In this document: positions 61,924 through 64,000 of the stretch, piece after piece | Layout of the letters: each line of letters starts with the position of its first letter | Position numbering within the stretch: the first letter of the stretch is position 1 | Origin: Chitinophaga filiformis | GTDB lineage: Bacteria; Bacteroidota; Bacteroidia; Chitinophagales; Chitinophagaceae | Assembly (NCBI RefSeq): GCF_023100805.1 | Contig: NZ_CP095855.1 | Coordinates: forward strand, 372,001 to 436,000 | Length of the DNA stretch: 64,000 nucleotides | Direction: 5' to 3' | Translations under genes and position numbers: made by a program | Notes under the pieces: model-generated | Told to the model about the DNA's origin: nothing | What the model saw: only the letters and a program-made list of their open reading frames with translations | The model's database searches: none

Positions 61924-64000
61924 TCAGAGAGAAAGTTCAAAACCAATGTTCACAAATTTGCTCTGCGGATAGGTAAGACCGTTATCGTCCACAATCTCAG
62001 CGTCAATACCGATGCCCTTCATGTTGTCGATAGAAAACAGGTTGTAGGCGTTCACATAGAAACGGGCCCTTTCTATTTTCACACGGTTGAGCAGGTCTTT
62101 GGGAAGGGTATATCCCAATTCGATGGTTCTGGCGCGGAGGTATTTTACATTCACCAGCCAGAAGTCGGAGTTCCTGTTAAAGCTGCTGTGATCATGATTA
62201 TTGAAGCGAAGCGCAGGATATTTCCCTGGTATCCAGCGGCTGTTCAGATCCAGCGGGTTCTCCCTGTGCCAGCGATCTTCATACAGGTCCAGCAGGAGGT
62301 TACCACCGTTCTGATAAGGGTTACGCATTTCCCAGTCGCGGTTGAAGGAATAACCGCCACCACCGGAGAAATCAATGCGTGCATCAAACCCATTCCATGA
62401 AGCCGCGAAGTTCAGACCGAAGTTCACAATTGGGTTTCTGCCTGTGCCATAGCCGATGGGACGCATGTCCATATCGTTGATCAGGCCATCGTGGTTAAGG
62501 TCTTTATAGATAAGATCGCCAGGCAGTAATGTTTTATTGCCGGCGCCATCCACGTTCACAGGGTACTTGTTGATCTCTTCCTGCGACTGGAACTGTCCCT
62601 GCACCTCGTATCCCCAGAAAGTGTTACTGAACCTTTCCTGTACAGAATTGCGGTAGTGATCCCAGGAGTTGTTGTATACCGGCTTGTAAGTATGCAGTGA
62701 TTTATTCCTGGCATAAGAGATATTACCGCCTATATTCAGTGCCACTTTCTGAATTTTGGTAGACCATGCAATGGAACCTTCTATACCTGCTACCTGGTCG
62801 CTGTTCACGTTTTCAGAAGGGAGGGAATAGCCCAGCTCACTGGGCACCAGTATATCATATTTTGCGCCCAGCAGTCCTGTTCTTCTGCGGTTGAAAACGT
62901 CTATAGCACCAGTGATCTTGCTGTCCAGGAAACCATAATCAAGGCCAATATCCAGGGTCCTGCTCACAAACCATGAAATGTTCCTGATCGGAACGCCTTT
63001 ATTGCCGGAGCCGATTACCGCATTTCCATCCAGTATCACAGTAGAGGCGTTGTAGTTATAACCGGCCAGGTAGTCGTACGGGCCAATGCCTACATCATCA
63101 TCACCCAGCTTTCCATAAGAAGCACGGAGTTTCAGTTCACTCAGCACTTTACGGCTCACAAAGCTGAAGAACTTCTCTTCACTTACACGCCATCCACCAG
63201 ATATAGCGGGGAAGGTACCCCACCTTTTATCGGGCGCAAATTTCCAGGAAGCATCACGACGGGCAGACACCTCGAGGTAGTATTTGCCGGCATAGTTATA
63301 GTTCAGGCGACCGATATAACCCAGGCGGGCTTCAGTACCATCAGCATCATTGTAAGTATCCATTGTGGAGAAATAGATCAATGGCAGCTGATTGGTATTG
63401 GGCACAGAATGCACATAAGAGCTCAGGTCCCTTCTTTTAATGCGCTCAGCCACCAGTGTAGCGCCAACGGTATGCTGACCGAACACTTTATTGTAATTGA
63501 GCTGTACCTGGATAGTAGGTGTGAGGATAGTCCTGTTGCGTCTTTCGCGATAAGGATTGGAGCTACCGCCTGTTACATTATAGGTACTGTCTGCCGGGTT
63601 AAAAGTATATACCTTGTAAGTATATTCATGCCCGTTCATAATTTCATTGGCATAGTAATAAGAGAACAGCCCCCTTGCTGTCAGCCCTTCCAGCGGGAAC
63701 TGGTATTCGGCTGTCAGGTTGGATTGTAGTACGCGCCAGTCACTGCGCCAGTAGCCGGACAATTTCTTATTCTGCACAGCCCAGTTCTCTGTGTTGTGGC
63801 CAATGTCATTGGGATATTCAGGATTATCATTGGCGTAGGCGCGCTCGGTAGGCCGGTTACGGAGTATGGCAAAACGGGCAGCCCAATAGTCATCACCACC
63901 CGGTACGCCTGGCTGATCGCGGGTTTCAACACGCCCGTTGATCTGCGCACCGATCTTAAAACGATCGGACACGCGGGCTTCTATATTGCTTTGAACGTTG
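61924..64000 (-). CDS. SusC/RagA family TonB-dependent transporter, N-terminus outside window
   Basis: About 692 C-terminal residues are visible and the frame is open to the window edge, so signal peptide, carboxypeptidase-like domain and plug are missing here. Barrel landmarks include NYAGKYYLEVSARRDASWKF, GTFPAISGGWRVSEEKFF, LRASYGKLGDD, PGDLIYKDLNHDGLINDMDM, and the end LTYPQSKFVNIGFELSL. It is the outer-membrane importer of the SusCD-DUF3823-GH43 locus, and the first gene visible. Confidence 0.92.
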   Translation of the reverse strand, partial: NVQSNIEARVSDRFKIGAQINGRVETRDQPGVPGGDDYWAARFAILRNRPTERAYANDNPEYPNDIGHNTENWAVQNKKLSGYWRSDWRVLQSNLTAEYQFPLEGLTARGLFSYYYANEIMNGHEYTYKVYTFNPADSTYNVTGGSSNPYRERRNRTILTPTIQVQLNYNKVFGQHTVGATLVAERIKRRDLSSYVHSVPNTNQLPLIYFSTMDTYNDADGTEARLGYIGRLNYNYAGKYYLEVSARRDASWKFAPDKRWGTFPAISGGWRVSEEKFFSFVSRKVLSELKLRASYGKLGDDDVGIGPYDYLAGYNYNASTVILDGNAVIGSGNKGVPIRNISWFVSRTLDIGLDYGFLDSKITGAIDVFNRRRTGLLGAKYDILVPSELGYSLPSENVNSDQVAGIEGSIAWSTKIQKVALNIGGNISYARNKSLHTYKPVYNNSWDHYRNSVQERFSNTFWGYEVQGQFQSQEEINKYPVNVDGAGNKTLLPGDLIYKDLNHDGLINDMDMRPIGYGTGRNPIVNFGLNFAASWNGFDARIDFSGGGGYSFNRDWEMRNPYQNGGNLLLDLYEDRWHRENPLDLNSRWIPGKYPALRFNNHDHSSFNRNSDFWLVNVKYLRARTIELGYTLPKDLLNRVKIERARFYVNAYNLFSIDNMKGIGIDAEIVDDNGLTYPQSKFVNIGFELSL

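Overview
The window looks like chromosome from a Bacteroidota member of the Chitinophaga type (family Chitinophagaceae). The grounds are three SusC/TonB-type receptors with two SusD partners, a secreted protein with a C-terminal type IX secretion sorting domain, many lipoproteins, ECF sigma plus membrane-partner genes, large hybrid sensor kinases, mostly absent Shine-Dalgarno sequences, and promoters close to the Bacteroidota consensus TTTG-N(17-20)-TAnnTTTG. I saw no tRNA, rRNA, CRISPR array, prophage or intact insertion sequence.

Layout. 1-2.5 kb: start of an epimerase-like gene, a divergent Crp/Fnr regulator with two inverted repeats between them, an orphan heptaheme cytochrome and a VOC protein. 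2.9-4.9 kb: a flotillin-like SPFH protein. 5-9.3 kb: minus-strand stress/metabolism run (isochorismatase-type hydrolase, amidohydrolase, DoxX, Dps, DUF1275). 9.4-10.6 kb: a Fic protein whose promoter region carries matching palindromes. 10.7-13.1 kb: a GH3 beta-glucosidase. 13.2-25.3 kb: signalling block, with a 2037-residue hybrid kinase containing ten tandem HAMP-type repeats and a REC-kinase on the minus strand, divergent from a REC protein and a SNF2 helicase. 25.4-30.2 kb: a structured small ORF/RNA candidate, ECF sigma factor and membrane partner, a DUF1905/YdeI protein and a PAS kinase. 30.3-35.7 kb: a lyase-like lipoprotein, a large secreted HExxH protein and a phytoene-dehydrogenase-like oxidoreductase. 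35.77-36.45 kb: an island of 123-129 bp hairpin-bearing repeats.

The most interesting part is 36.4-57.8 kb. Two six-gene minus-strand operons bracket a sensor kinase/response regulator pair. Operon A (45682 to 36452) encodes a SoxD-like cytochrome c, a SoxC-like molybdopterin sulfane/sulfite dehydrogenase, SusC, SusD and two paralogous DoxX-like membrane proteins. Operon B (57531 to 50192) encodes a TlpA-like thioredoxin-fold protein, YceI, a MauG/CcpA diheme peroxidase, a TonB receptor, a DUF4397-like lipoprotein and a JmjC/cupin-8 protein. A near-identical 21-bp inverted repeat (18 of 21 bases the same) lies just upstream of a TAnnTTTG promoter box in front of each operon, so they probably belong to one regulon. 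I infer a joint role in envelope redox and sulfur-compound (or metal) handling; the substrate is unknown.

58-64 kb: the end of a polysaccharide-utilisation locus (SusC, SusD, DUF3823, GH43), cut by the window edge. Non-coding features of note are two very large palindromes at 49.9-50.1 kb, a 69-nt hairpin at 8.5 kb and several intrinsic terminators.
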